Of a DNA stretch of 41,519 bases, positions 1 through 7,667 are shown in pieces. Source of the stretch: Rhodospirillaceae bacterium (lineage in GTDB: Bacteria; Pseudomonadota; Alphaproteobacteria; GCA-2731375); assembly GCA_002731375.1 (NCBI GenBank), contig PCBT01000023.1:79660-121178 (forward strand), given 5' to 3'. Position 1 is the first letter of the stretch. Every line of letters begins with the position of its first letter. The notes beneath the pieces were generated by a model that was not told the origin of the DNA, made no database searches, and was given only the letters and a program-made list of their open reading frames with translations. Made by a program: the position numbers and the translations under genes.

Positions 1-98
1 ACGACCTCATCCGCCGGAAACGTCCGTTCATGCAGAATATTCAACATCTCCCGGCCCACGTTCCCCGTGGCGCCGACGACCGCGACCTTGAAACCCAT
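1..98 (-). CDS. asd: Aspartate-semialdehyde dehydrogenase, N-terminal fragment (cut by window edge)
   Basis: The visible 32 residues open with a beta strand and the dinucleotide-binding motif GATGNVG (residues 9-15), followed by REMLNIL, which I recognise as the start of alphaproteobacterial Asd. Asd reduces aspartyl phosphate to aspartate semialdehyde for lysine, threonine, methionine and diaminopimelate synthesis. The start at 98 is preferred because AAGGA lies about 9 nt upstream; the in-frame ATG at 107 directly abuts that same sequence. The rest of the gene lies to the left of the window. Another Rossmann-fold oxidoreductase is possible, since only the N-terminus is seen. Confidence 0.8.
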   Translation of the reverse strand, partial: MGFKVAVVGATGNVGREMLNILHERTFPADEV

Positions 99-140
99 GG
101 CACTCATTCCTTGTTTCAACAGGATTCGAAATAGTGTTCG

Positions 141-163
141 AAAAGGGGCGCATCAATAGCGCC
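141..163 (-). terminator. Candidate terminator of the LysR gene
   Basis: Read on the minus strand just after the LysR stop codon, GGCGC and GCGCC form a 5-bp stem around a 7-nt loop, followed by CC and then TTTT (plus-strand AAAA at 141-144). The stem is short but GC-rich, and it lies between the LysR stop (179) and the asd start (98). This is inferred from sequence only. Confidence 0.4.
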
Positions 164-178
164 AAACCCCACAAATTT

Positions 179-1102
179 TCAAGTGGTTAATCGAGCGGTG
201 GCAGCGTTACTTTGCTCCGCCTGAACTTCTGACAAGACCCATTCTCGAAAGGCACGGACCTTGGGATGGTCCAACGCGCGGGCGGGGTGCACCAGATAGT
301 AAGCGAACTCCGCAGGCAGTTGAATATCGAAGAGCCTTATCAGACGGCCGCTGACTAGGTAATCACCAACCAGGGCGCTACGCGCCAGAGCCACGCCCTG
401 GCCATTCACTGCCGCGTCGATCACAAGAGAGGATAGGTTATAGCCGGGCCCCTGGTCAGGATCGACGCCGTCCACACCCGCCGCCAGCAGCCAACGGCGC
501 CAGGTTTCGCGCATATCGTCATGCAACAAAGTATGATGCCGCAAATCCTCCGGCCGGCGTAACGGCCGCGGGCCTTGCCGCAGGGCAGGGCTACAAACCG
601 GAAACAAATCCTCCGTCATCAAGGGCACGACTTCAACGCCGGACCAATGGCCGTCGCCATAGCGGATCGCCACATCGACGTCATCGCGGGCAAAATCCAC
701 GATCTCGTCACCCGCCGATAGGCGCACATCAATATCGGGATGCAGGACGCGAAAACGGCCCAAGCGCGGCAGCAGCCATGCAGCGGCGAATGACGCCAGC
801 GTCGTGACGGTCAAGACACCACTGTCCTGGCGTTTGGTCAGACGGTCCGTGGCCACCGCCAGCAGATCCAGGCTCTCGCGCACCGCCGCCAAATAGGTCT
901 GGCCATTCTCGGTCAAGACATTGGTCCGGCCACGGCGTCGAAACAAGGCAAGGCCCAGCCATTGCTCCAACGCCTTGACCTGATGGCTGATCGCCGCCTG
1001 GGTCACGTGCAGTTCCTCACCCGCACGGGTGAAGCTCAACTGCCGCGCCGCCGCCTCAAAAGCGCGCAGAGCGTTCAGGGGTGGGAGTTTTCGATCCGCC
1101 AT
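179..1102 (-). CDS. LysR-family transcriptional regulator, GcvA-like
   Basis: A 307-residue protein of full LysR length. The N-terminus LPPLNALRAFEAAARQLSFT and the helix-turn-helix around residues 22-41 (TRAGEELHVTQAAISHQV) are typical of the GcvA/AmpR branch. The remainder is a substrate-binding-type effector domain. It is transcribed divergently from a DUF1127 gene at 1228, and the 125-bp interval holds an ATTA-N7-TAAT inverted repeat 16 bp from its own start, as expected for an autoregulated LysR gene. GcvA itself controls glycine cleavage genes, but none are present here, so the target is unknown and I give no gene symbol. asd lies downstream on the same strand, after a possible terminator. 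Confidence 0.88.
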   Translation of the reverse strand: MADRKLPPLNALRAFEAAARQLSFTRAGEELHVTQAAISHQVKALEQWLGLALFRRRGRTNVLTENGQTYLAAVRESLDLLAVATDRLTKRQDSGVLTVTTLASFAAAWLLPRLGRFRVLHPDIDVRLSAGDEIVDFARDDVDVAIRYGDGHWSGVEVVPLMTEDLFPVCSPALRQGPRPLRRPEDLRHHTLLHDDMRETWRRWLLAAGVDGVDPDQGPGYNLSSLVIDAAVNGQGVALARSALVGDYLVSGRLIRLFDIQLPAEFAYYLVHPARALDHPKVRAFREWVLSEVQAEQSNAATARLTT

Positions 1103-1117
1103 TTATACACAACAATT

Positions 1118-1134
1118 CATTAATTTTTCTAATG
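1118..1134. promoter_or_regulatory. Candidate LysR/GcvA operator (T-N11-A type)
   Basis: CATTA at 1118-1122 and TAATG at 1130-1134 form a perfect inverted repeat with a 7-nt AT-rich spacer. This gives ATTA-N7-TAAT and contains CTAAT (1129-1133). LysR proteins generally bind T-N11-A dyads, and E. coli GcvA sites contain CTAAT (known from the literature). The dyad lies in the divergent region between the LysR gene and the DUF1127 gene, close to the LysR start. Its assignment as the operator is inferred. Confidence 0.55.
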
Positions 1135-1227
1135 TTATATATGAAAAACATTCGCGTGTCATCTTCGTAATTTTCTCTTATATCCTACTGTACAAAATGA
1201 CCTAAACGCCAAGAAAGGAGCGTTGCC

Positions 1228-1431
1228 ATGATACGAACACTACCATTTACAATTATAACTTTTGATTTTAGAAAAACGCTGACTAATATGGCCATGACGC
1301 TCTATCAATGGCAGGTTCGGGCCGAACAGCGCCGACATCTGGGAGAGCTGGATCAGTATGCTCTCGATGATATTGGGATTTCACGCGGTCAGGCTAAGGC
1401 GGAAGCCCGTAAACCGTTCTTTCGGACTTAG
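1228..1431 (+). CDS. DUF1127 domain small protein
   Basis: A 67-residue basic protein. The C-terminal half carries the DUF1127 signature: RRHLGELDQYALDDIGIS, then RGQAKAEARKPFF. The start is supported by AAAGGAG at 1214-1220, 7 nt upstream of the ATG. DUF1127 proteins are short, arginine-rich and widespread in alphaproteobacteria; small members have been linked to RNA turnover and to phosphate and carbon physiology, but no general biochemical function is agreed. It is divergent from a GcvA-like LysR gene, a neighbour arrangement I recall from other proteobacteria, so control by that regulator is a reasonable inference. The AT-rich upstream region differs from the GC-rich coding sequence. Confidence 0.85.
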   Translation: MIRTLPFTIITFDFRKTLTNMAMTLYQWQVRAEQRRHLGELDQYALDDIGISRGQAKAEARKPFFRT

Positions 1432-1533
1432 GCGAATTTTCGATGATTGTTGGGTCGGTGCCAGAATTCAGGCTGCACCCGAGCCAGTGAAGGGCTATTC
1501 TCTCTGCAAATGTTTCTGCGGTGGGAGATTGTG

Positions 1534-2388
1534 ATGCCTTCGAGACCCTGGTGGCCTGATGCGGGAAACTGCACGGGAATTGGTGTTGGATTGGCTGTTT
1601 TGTTGGTGGCGGCTTCGGCAAATGCCGGCGCCAAGGGCAGCATGTATGATATGAGCAGCATGATCAACGAAAGCCATCCCTTCGCCACATCTGGCTATAA
1701 CGCCGCGGCGGGCACCGTGGTGCCGGCACAGGTCATGCGTCCCATTGCCCCGCCCTCGCCTACCTTGCGCTACACCCCGCCACCGCCAAACGTGGCACAA
1801 GCTAGTGCCACCGGCTCGGCACCCTACCGGCCCTTTGGCGAAGTCATGACGGATGATTGGTTCAACCGAATCTATGTCGCCGCCGACGGCGGGCTGCATT
1901 TGCAAGGCGATCTGGACGGCAGCACCGGCGGCGCCTCCTACAGTATTGAATTTGATCCGGGCTTTGCCTTGCACGGGTCCCTGGGCACCTATCTGGGCCA
2001 GGATTTCCGTGTCGAAGGCGAAATTGCCTATCGCATGGCCGACTATGATCAGGGCACGGCCGGCGGCGCGACGGCCACACCAACCGGCGATATGAAAATG
2101 GCCACGGGTATGGCCAATGTGTACTACGACATGCATTTGGGCTCGTCCTTCGCACCATACGTGGGCGGTGGCCTGGGCATCGCACAAATAGAAAGTACCG
2201 CCGCGACCATTGGCGGTGTCGCGGCCGCGGCCAAGGATGCAACGGAATTCGCCTATCAGACCATAATTGGCGTCACCTATGAATACGATCGTAGCTGGAG
2301 CCTGGGCCTGGACGCCCGTTATATCGGCACCGGGGACGAGGATGTTTCCGCCACCGCCATCACATTGAACGTTCGGCATAGTCTATAG
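1534..2388 (+). CDS. Outer-membrane beta-barrel protein
   Basis: The ATG at 1534 has GGGAG 6 nt upstream (1523-1527) and gives a 284-residue protein. Residues 1-31 look like a signal peptide (hydrophobic GIGVGLAVLLVAASANA, cleavage after ANA). A Pro-rich linker (about residues 65-95) follows, then alternating aromatic/polar strands with glycine turns (VAADGGLHLQGDL, YVGGGLGIAQIE, YDRSWSLGLDARYIG) ending in LNVRHSL. This matches the OmpA/Omp25-like eight-strand barrel class found in alphaproteobacteria. An upstream in-frame ATG at 1447 would add 29 residues ahead of the signal peptide and is unlikely. The ligand or role is unknown. The gene ends 6 bp before the convergent crotonase stop. Confidence 0.8.
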   Translation: MPSRPWWPDAGNCTGIGVGLAVLLVAASANAGAKGSMYDMSSMINESHPFATSGYNAAAGTVVPAQVMRPIAPPSPTLRYTPPPPNVAQASATGSAPYRPFGEVMTDDWFNRIYVAADGGLHLQGDLDGSTGGASYSIEFDPGFALHGSLGTYLGQDFRVEGEIAYRMADYDQGTAGGATATPTGDMKMATGMANVYYDMHLGSSFAPYVGGGLGIAQIESTAATIGGVAAAAKDATEFAYQTIIGVTYEYDRSWSLGLDARYIGTGDEDVSATAITLNVRHSL

Positions 2389-2394
2389 GGAGGT

Positions 2395-3216
2395 TCAAGC
2401 TCCATCGGCGAAGCGGGAATCGCGCCAGGCGATAGCGGCGTTAACGCCTTGCTCTTTGCGAATACGGGCGAACTCCTGTTTTTCCCATGACGGCGTGGAA
2501 TTGATTTCCACATCGATGTCCAGACCGCTTAACAAGGCCTGGCGCATGCCCATGATTTCATAGCTACGGTTGATCGCCTGCTTGGACAGCCGCACCGAGA
2601 CCGAGGCCGAACGCCCGATCTTGATCGCCATGGCGCGGGCCTGGGCCTGCAATTTATCCTCGGCCACCAGGCGGTTGACCAGGCCCATACGCAGGGCATC
2701 TGGCGCGGAGAGACGGTCCTCGCCGGTCAGCATTAGTTCCTTGGCTTGTTTCGGGCCGGTTACCCAAGGCAACAGCATGGCCACCGCACCCGTGCCGAAG
2801 CGTACCTCCGGTTCACCAAAAATGGCGCTTTCCGTAGCGATGGTTATGTCGCAGGCCAGAGACGCCTCAAAGGCGCCGGCCAGGCAATAGCCATGTACGG
2901 CAGCTATGGTCGGCTTGGGACAGTCCCAGAATTTGATGATGAAATCGAATTGCAGCCCCATCTGGGCCCGCACCTTGTCGACGCTGTCCAGTTTACGCTC
3001 GCCCGAGGCCATTAGATCAAAGCCAGCGGAAAAGGTTCGCCCCGCGCCACTGACGATAACAACATGGACGTCATCATCCTGGGCGAAATCATCCATTGCG
3101 GCGATGCTGGCCTGCATCAACTCGTTGTTGAACGCGTTCAGCTTTTCGGGGCGGTTGAAGGTCAGGTAGCCGATGCCGTCCTCCCGCCGCGTCAAAATCA
3201 AGTCCTGCTCGGACAT
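2395..3216 (-). CDS. Enoyl-CoA hydratase/isomerase (crotonase) family protein
   Basis: A 273-residue crotonase-fold protein starting at the ATG at 3216, with AGGAG 9 nt upstream; a GTG at 3225 would abut the Shine-Dalgarno sequence. The oxyanion-hole segments AGRTFSAGFDL and HGYCLAGAFEASLACD are present. Glu117 and Glu137, exactly 20 residues apart, align with the two catalytic glutamates of enoyl-CoA hydratase (144 and 164 in the rat enzyme), so hydration of 2-enoyl-CoA is chemically plausible. It is the last gene of a six-gene minus-strand operon, 12 nt after the ZnuA stop. The exact CoA substrate cannot be inferred. Confidence 0.9.
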   Translation of the reverse strand: MSEQDLILTRREDGIGYLTFNRPEKLNAFNNELMQASIAAMDDFAQDDDVHVVIVSGAGRTFSAGFDLMASGERKLDSVDKVRAQMGLQFDFIIKFWDCPKPTIAAVHGYCLAGAFEASLACDITIATESAIFGEPEVRFGTGAVAMLLPWVTGPKQAKELMLTGEDRLSAPDALRMGLVNRLVAEDKLQAQARAMAIKIGRSASVSVRLSKQAINRSYEIMGMRQALLSGLDIDVEINSTPSWEKQEFARIRKEQGVNAAIAWRDSRFADGA

Positions 3217-3228
3217 TGTATTCACTCC

Positions 3229-4134
3229 TTAGCGGTCGGTCCTGTAACTCAGACAATTTTCAATGCCACCAGCCAGTTGGCGCAATAATTGGCCATAAGC
3301 GTCCGGACCCGGCGCGATACTCAAACCGATCGGGTCCAGGCTGCCTACACGGACATCCAGGCCATCCGTCAAGGCATCCACCAGCTTGGCTGGAAACTGC
3401 GCCTCGCGAAAGAGGCAGCGCACCTTGCCTTCGGTGAAACGCCTACGAATTGTCGAGATGCGCCGGGCACCCGGTTTGCGGTCCGGCGCAATGGCAATGG
3501 CGCCCTGCACGTTGGTGCCAAAGCGTGTTTCAAAATACTGGTAGGCATCATGCAGTACCATGTAGGGCAACGGCCGCACCCGTGTCAGAAGCTGGTGAAT
3601 TTCAAACTCCAAATTCCTCAACCCGGCGATAACCCGATCACCATTACGGCCATAGTCAGCGCCATGGCCCGGATCGAGTTCACTCAAGATGACGACGGCA
3701 TGGCGCACCATGGCCTGGGCATTACGCGGATCCAGCCAGATATGAGAATCATGGTCGTGTTCTGCATGATCTCTATGCTCGGCCCAAATACCACCTTCCC
3801 GCGCCGGCAGTAGGCGCAAACCCGGCGTCTTCGACAAGGTGACAATCTTGGCGCTAGTTGCCAAGTTTTCCAGAGGTTTCCGCAAATAGCCTTCCAGGGC
3901 CGGGCCAATCCAGAATACCGCCCGCGCCCGCGTCAGGGCCCGCGCCTCGGACGGACGCAGGGTGTGGCTATGAGGATCGGCACCCGAAGATACCAACAGA
4001 TGCGGCTCTGCAATACCAGCCATGACGCTGGCGACAAGGCTATGTATTGGTTTCAAAGTCACCACAACGTTCGGCGGACCGGCCAATGCAGGGGCTGTAC
4101 AGAATAGAACAAAGACGAGAAGCAGAAATCGCAT
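3229..4134 (-). CDS. znuA: Zinc ABC transporter periplasmic binding protein, ZnuA-like
   Basis: The ATG at 4134 has AGGA 8 nt upstream and gives 301 residues, beginning with a signal peptide (MRFLLLVFVLFCTAPALA). Expected metal ligands are visible: His31 in LKPIHSL, His131 in SHIWLDP, His195 in MVLHDAY and Asp267 in GSLDPIG. The His/Asp-rich loop between residues 120 and 131 is the ZnuA hallmark. Cys240 and Cys294 match the disulfide position known in ZnuA. The protein should capture Zn2+ in the periplasm for a ZnuBC permease, but no permease or ATPase gene lies in this window; the neighbours are metabolic enzymes. A manganese or other metal specificity is possible, although the His-rich loop favours zinc. 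Confidence 0.87.
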   Translation of the reverse strand: MRFLLLVFVLFCTAPALAGPPNVVVTLKPIHSLVASVMAGIAEPHLLVSSGADPHSHTLRPSEARALTRARAVFWIGPALEGYLRKPLENLATSAKIVTLSKTPGLRLLPAREGGIWAEHRDHAEHDHDSHIWLDPRNAQAMVRHAVVILSELDPGHGADYGRNGDRVIAGLRNLEFEIHQLLTRVRPLPYMVLHDAYQYFETRFGTNVQGAIAIAPDRKPGARRISTIRRRFTEGKVRCLFREAQFPAKLVDALTDGLDVRVGSLDPIGLSIAPGPDAYGQLLRQLAGGIENCLSYRTDR

Positions 4135-4144
4135 GTCGGTTTTC

Positions 4145-4885
4145 CTAGTCGGGCGCCAAACGGTAAGGACGCAACGCATCATAATAAGGTCGGGCCGATG
4201 CCAAGAGCTCTTGCAGATGATCCGGCACGGGATTGGCGGCACGACGCGAAGCCACGAACCCAGTGGATTTTTCCACGGCGCCATACCAATGGGCCGCCCA
4301 CAGGCCATCGCTGTTCCGCCGCCCCGCCGGCCAGGACAGCATGGCGGAGTCAAAGGCTATGCCGGTGCGCCGGCAGAGGGCCCGCAACATGCCTTCCGGA
4401 TTGGCCAAAACATCATCGGATTCCAATACCAATGGAACCTTGCCGGTACGTTCATGGGTCCATTCAAACAACCGTTGCTGTTGCGGCAGACCCAGGTCTT
4501 CCAAAGTCACCTGGGCCCGTTTTTCGATGTAGGAGGCAAGTACACGCGCCGGATCGCGGATCAAAAAGGCGTTCATCAAACCGTCCAGCCAGTCCATGGC
4601 CATATGGGGTAGCAGGTGGTGGGTCATGTGTTTCTGGTAAAACACCGCCCCGCCCCCCGGCACCGGCCCAACGGCTTTGTCGGCTACCTTTCGCCAATCG
4701 TTCTCGTAGGCCGCGATAATCTCATCCGCCATCGCATGATCCAGGCCCGTTTCAGCCAGGTAATGGGCATAGAACGGTTCATCCCAGACCACTGCATCGG
4801 CACGGTTCTCAAAAGACCGCATCATTGCTGTGGAAATATTGCGCGGCCCAGACCACATGGCGATGCGCGCCACGTCCTGCATCAT
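4145..4885 (-). CDS. Sulfotransferase-like P-loop protein
   Basis: A 246-residue protein with the N-terminal PAPS-type phosphate-binding loop MWSGPRNISTAMMRSF (about residues 10-25), followed by WDEPFYAHYL. A later LIRDPARVLASYIEKR (residues 108-123) matches the 3'-phosphate-binding region of sulfotransferases. Its ATG overlaps the stop of the upstream class IV aminotransferase by 4 nt, so the two are probably translationally coupled. From memory, plant 'branched-chain aminotransferase-like' proteins combine a similar P-loop domain with an aminotransferase domain, suggesting a functional pair. Whether it transfers sulfate, or acts as a kinase or NTPase, is not known from the sequence. Confidence 0.78.
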   Translation of the reverse strand: MMQDVARIAMWSGPRNISTAMMRSFENRADAVVWDEPFYAHYLAETGLDHAMADEIIAAYENDWRKVADKAVGPVPGGGAVFYQKHMTHHLLPHMAMDWLDGLMNAFLIRDPARVLASYIEKRAQVTLEDLGLPQQQRLFEWTHERTGKVPLVLESDDVLANPEGMLRALCRRTGIAFDSAMLSWPAGRRNSDGLWAAHWYGAVEKSTGFVASRRAANPVPDHLQELLASARPYYDALRPYRLAPD

Positions 4886-5784
4886 CGGCGCGCTTCCCTC
4901 TCACACAGATCCCGGTACAGCCCCTGCAGCCGGGCCGTTACCGGGCCGGTATTGCTGCCGATCGCCCGGCCATCGATCTCCAGCACCGGAATCAAACCCG
5001 CGAAAGTACCGGTGACAAAGGCTTCGTCCGCGTTATAGACGTCGGTCAGGCTAAAGTCCTTTTCCAGACCGGGAATAGCGTTCTCCCGCGCCAGTTCGAG
5101 AACCTTGGCACGAGTGATACCGGCCAGGCAATAACGCCCTGACGAGGTCCAGACCTCACCCTTGCGGACAATAAAGAAATGCGTCGAATTGCAAGTGGCA
5201 ACAAAGCCATGAGGATCAAGCATCAAGGCCTCGTCCGCGCCCATCTTGTCGGCCTGAATGCAGGCGGTGATGCAATTCAGCTTACTGTGGGTATTGAGCG
5301 CCGGGTCCTGCACGTCCGGGGCGCCACGGCGCACATGCACCGTTGCCAGCTTCAGACCGGCGCCTTCCACCGCCACCTTGTACTCCGGAATAATCACCAC
5401 GGTCGGCGGTGTGATAGTGACCTTGGGGTGTTGATAGGGCGTCGACTTGATGCCGCGGGTTACCATCAGGCGGATATGGACGTCTGTGTCCATGGAATTA
5501 CCGGCCAGAACCTCTTCAATCCTGGTCACCATTTCGCCGGGGCTCAGGCCGATATCCATGTCGATGGCCTTAGCGCCCTCGTACAGGCGCTCCATATGGG
5601 CGTCGAGAAACAGCAGGCGGCCCTTGTGCAGGCGGATGCCTTCCCAGACCCCATCCCCCAGCATGAAACCGGAATCAAAAACCGAGACCTTGGCATCGTC
5701 ACGGGGAAACAGCTCCCCATTGATGGAAATTAGGATCAAGGCATTGCGCTGATCATCCAGATAATCGTGGCTGCCACCTGCCAT
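4882..5784 (-). CDS. Class IV aminotransferase (BCAT/D-amino-acid transaminase fold)
   Basis: A 300-residue PLP enzyme. VSVFDSGFMLGDGVWEGIR (residues 33-51) and NTHSKLNCI with catalytic Lys168 are typical of fold-type IV transaminases, as is AGITRAKVLELA (residues 221-232). The segment that usually carries the pyridine-nitrogen Glu and a following Asn reads GFVATCNSTHFF (193-204), with Thr197 at the Glu position and His202 at the Asn position, so the cofactor environment is unusual. The 3' end overlaps the sulfotransferase-like gene by 4 nt, and the flavin reductase gene lies 8 nt upstream. Substrate could be a branched-chain or D-amino acid, or 4-amino-4-deoxychorismate-like; I cannot choose. 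Confidence 0.85.
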   Translation of the reverse strand: MAGGSHDYLDDQRNALILISINGELFPRDDAKVSVFDSGFMLGDGVWEGIRLHKGRLLFLDAHMERLYEGAKAIDMDIGLSPGEMVTRIEEVLAGNSMDTDVHIRLMVTRGIKSTPYQHPKVTITPPTVVIIPEYKVAVEGAGLKLATVHVRRGAPDVQDPALNTHSKLNCITACIQADKMGADEALMLDPHGFVATCNSTHFFIVRKGEVWTSSGRYCLAGITRAKVLELARENAIPGLEKDFSLTDVYNADEAFVTGTFAGLIPVLEIDGRAIGSNTGPVTARLQGLYRDLCEREARR

Positions 5785-5792
5785 GTCTCTGT

Positions 5793-6422
5793 CTAATCCG
5801 GCCGCGGTACGGCGAAAATGCTGTCTGGCGTGATCGCCGCATAGTCCAGATAGCCCAAACGGGCCAGGGGCTGAACCTTGGCTGAATCGATCTTGCCGTC
5901 AACAATCACATCATCGTCAATATGAATGCCCACGACCTGCCCGATCACCGTCGTGTTGGGCACACCAGTACGAGTTTCGGGCAGATCGATGATATGCAGT
6001 ACCTTGCATTCCAGGGCGATCGGTGAATTTGCCACCCGCGGCGGCTTGACCTGTTCACAAGGTGCTGCCTCCAACCCGGCTTCGGCCATCTCATCATAAC
6101 TGGCAGGCGCGTGGATCGAGGTGGCGTTCATGGGCTCCAACAAATCCATGGTCACCATGTTGAAGACGAACTCCCCGGCCTCCTGCACATTGGTCAGGGA
6201 ATCCTTAGGCTCCATCGTGCCGGTCTTGTAGCCGTTCGGGCAGTACATCACGCAAGGTGGATCGCCGCACAGCGCATTGAAAAAGCTGTAAGGCGCCAGG
6301 TTGATGACATCCTTTGTGTCAACGGTGGAGATCCAGCCAATGGGCCGGGGCACCACCAGGGCATTGTAGACCGTGTGCTTGAATGGCGGCGGCTTCAAGC
6401 CGTCCTTGGGATCGAAATACAT
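5793..6422 (-). CDS. Flavin reductase family protein (FMN-binding split barrel)
   Basis: A 209-residue protein of the DIM6/NTAB flavin-reductase-like family. Conserved family segments are PRPIGWIST (25-33), NLAPYSFFNA (41-50), KDSLTN (73-78) and EFVFNMV (84-90). Members bind FMN in a split beta-barrel and either reduce free flavin with NAD(P)H for a partner monooxygenase or act as oxidoreductases themselves. No partner monooxygenase is adjacent. It is second in the six-gene operon, 24 nt after the SDR stop and 8 nt before the aminotransferase start. The length is normal for the long form of the family, and all core segments are intact. Confidence 0.87.
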   Translation of the reverse strand: MYFDPKDGLKPPPFKHTVYNALVVPRPIGWISTVDTKDVINLAPYSFFNALCGDPPCVMYCPNGYKTGTMEPKDSLTNVQEAGEFVFNMVTMDLLEPMNATSIHAPASYDEMAEAGLEAAPCEQVKPPRVANSPIALECKVLHIIDLPETRTGVPNTTVIGQVVGIHIDDDVIVDGKIDSAKVQPLARLGYLDYAAITPDSIFAVPRPD

Positions 6423-6446
6423 ATTATTCGTTACCTTCCTTGTGAC

Positions 6447-7361
6447 CTAGATCGGATCCCAGGCGTAATACTCGCCGCTGCCTTCCAGACCATACAGATC
6501 ATGGCGCAGGGCCGGTTCCAAGGTAGCGGCCAGATCCTCAGGCGTCCAGCCGTCACCCTTGTGCAGAGTACGGATCGGTCGCGGCTGGCTCATCAAATAA
6601 ATCTCGTTGCCACGCACGCCAAAGATATTACCGGTGACATCCTTGGCCGCATCGGTACACAGATAGGTCGCCACCGGCGCGATATGTTCGGCCGAGGCAT
6701 TGCGGCGGAATTTGTCGAAAGCATCCGCCATTTCATCTGAGGTCACGGGAATAGCCTCTATCATGCGGGTCCAGGCAAAGGGCGAGATGCAGTTAGAGCG
6801 TACATTGGCCCGCGCCCCTTCCATGGCAATGACCCGCGAGAGGCCGACGATGCCCATCTTGGCGGCAGCATAATTGGCCTGGCCAGCATTACCCACCAGA
6901 CCGGAGGTCGAGGTGAAATGCACGAAGGCACCTAATTTCTGTGGCCGGAAATGATCCATTGCCGCACGCGAAACATTATAGGTGCCGTTCAAATGCACAT
7001 CGACGACGGCCTTCCATTCTTCATCAGTCATCTTGTGGAAATAGGCGTCACGCAGAATACCCGCGACGTTGACCACAGCATCGATCCGGCCAAAGCTTTC
7101 GACGGCGTCCTGCACCATCCGCGCCGCATCAGCCGCTTCGGCGACCGATCCTTGGTTGGCGACGGCTTCGCCGCCCGCTGCCTTGATTTCTGCCACCACT
7201 TCATCCGCCGGGGTCTGGTCGGTCGTCTCGCCATGCAGGCCACTGCCGAAATCGTTGACCACCACCTTGGCGCCCGCTGCCGCCAGATCCATTGCCACGG
7301 CGCGGCCAATACCACGCCCCGAACCGGTTACCAGGGTTACCTTGCCATCCATAAGTCCCAT
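6447..7361 (-). CDS. Short-chain dehydrogenase, MFE-2/hydroxyacyl-CoA dehydrogenase-like
   Basis: A 304-residue SDR with TGSGRGIG (12-19), an acidic residue after strand 2 (Asp37, which favours NAD), NVAG (98-101), Ser151 and Tyr164-x3-Lys168. NDFGSGLHGE and GQANYAAAKMGI resemble the dehydrogenase domain of peroxisomal multifunctional enzyme 2, which oxidises (3R)-hydroxyacyl-CoA. The C-terminal tail of about 50 residues is longer than in a minimal SDR. The start has AGGA 7 nt upstream. It is the first gene of a six-gene operon that ends with a crotonase, so a role in acyl-CoA turnover is plausible, though not proven. Confidence 0.88.
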   Translation of the reverse strand: MGLMDGKVTLVTGSGRGIGRAVAMDLAAAGAKVVVNDFGSGLHGETTDQTPADEVVAEIKAAGGEAVANQGSVAEAADAARMVQDAVESFGRIDAVVNVAGILRDAYFHKMTDEEWKAVVDVHLNGTYNVSRAAMDHFRPQKLGAFVHFTSTSGLVGNAGQANYAAAKMGIVGLSRVIAMEGARANVRSNCISPFAWTRMIEAIPVTSDEMADAFDKFRRNASAEHIAPVATYLCTDAAKDVTGNIFGVRGNEIYLMSQPRPIRTLHKGDGWTPEDLAATLEPALRHDLYGLEGSGEYYAWDPI

Positions 7362-7667
7362 CTCGCGTCCTCCGCCTCGTTTTGATCCAATTGTGTTTTG
7401 CTATGTTGTTTGACTTGGCGCTAGCATTGTCACGCGTCCCCTGTTAAAGCAAGCGCATGACAATATGGATTTGGCACCGTGATCCAGTCGTTCAGCGACG
7501 ACGACAACGTTCCATCCGACGCCCCCAGGACAACATGGGCGCCGGCGGGATCTGTCGCGCGTGGGTTCGACTCAGCTAGAACCGGGTGGCGGCGGCAATC
7601 CGGACCGGCGCCGTTACAAAGTATCTGACGCACCGCTAGATGCGGCGCCAATCCGGAAGCCAAACAA
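7362..7667. other. 306-bp divergent intergenic region
   Basis: This interval lies between the divergent SDR operon and the GNAT gene and should hold promoters for both. I find no open frame resembling a protein, no convincing sigma-70 box pair and no strong hairpin. A GTGGGTTCGACTC string at about 7560-7572 resembles a tRNA T-loop, but no complementary arms surround it. Confidence 0.4.

Noticed and set aside
1495..2379. A 294-codon minus-strand frame opposite the outer-membrane protein
   Set aside because: It covers nearly the same interval as a gene with a signal peptide and barrel strands; its residues show only composition bias (Cys, His, Gly).
3229..4353. The longer 374-codon version of the zinc-binding protein
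   Set aside because: The extra 73 codons overlap the sulfotransferase-like gene and precede a clear signal peptide and ribosome site at the ATG at 4134.
7546..7600. A tRNA-like T-loop string GGGTTCGACTC in the SDR/GNAT interval
   Set aside because: The 5-bp T-stem is not complementary, and no acceptor, D or anticodon arms can be drawn around it.
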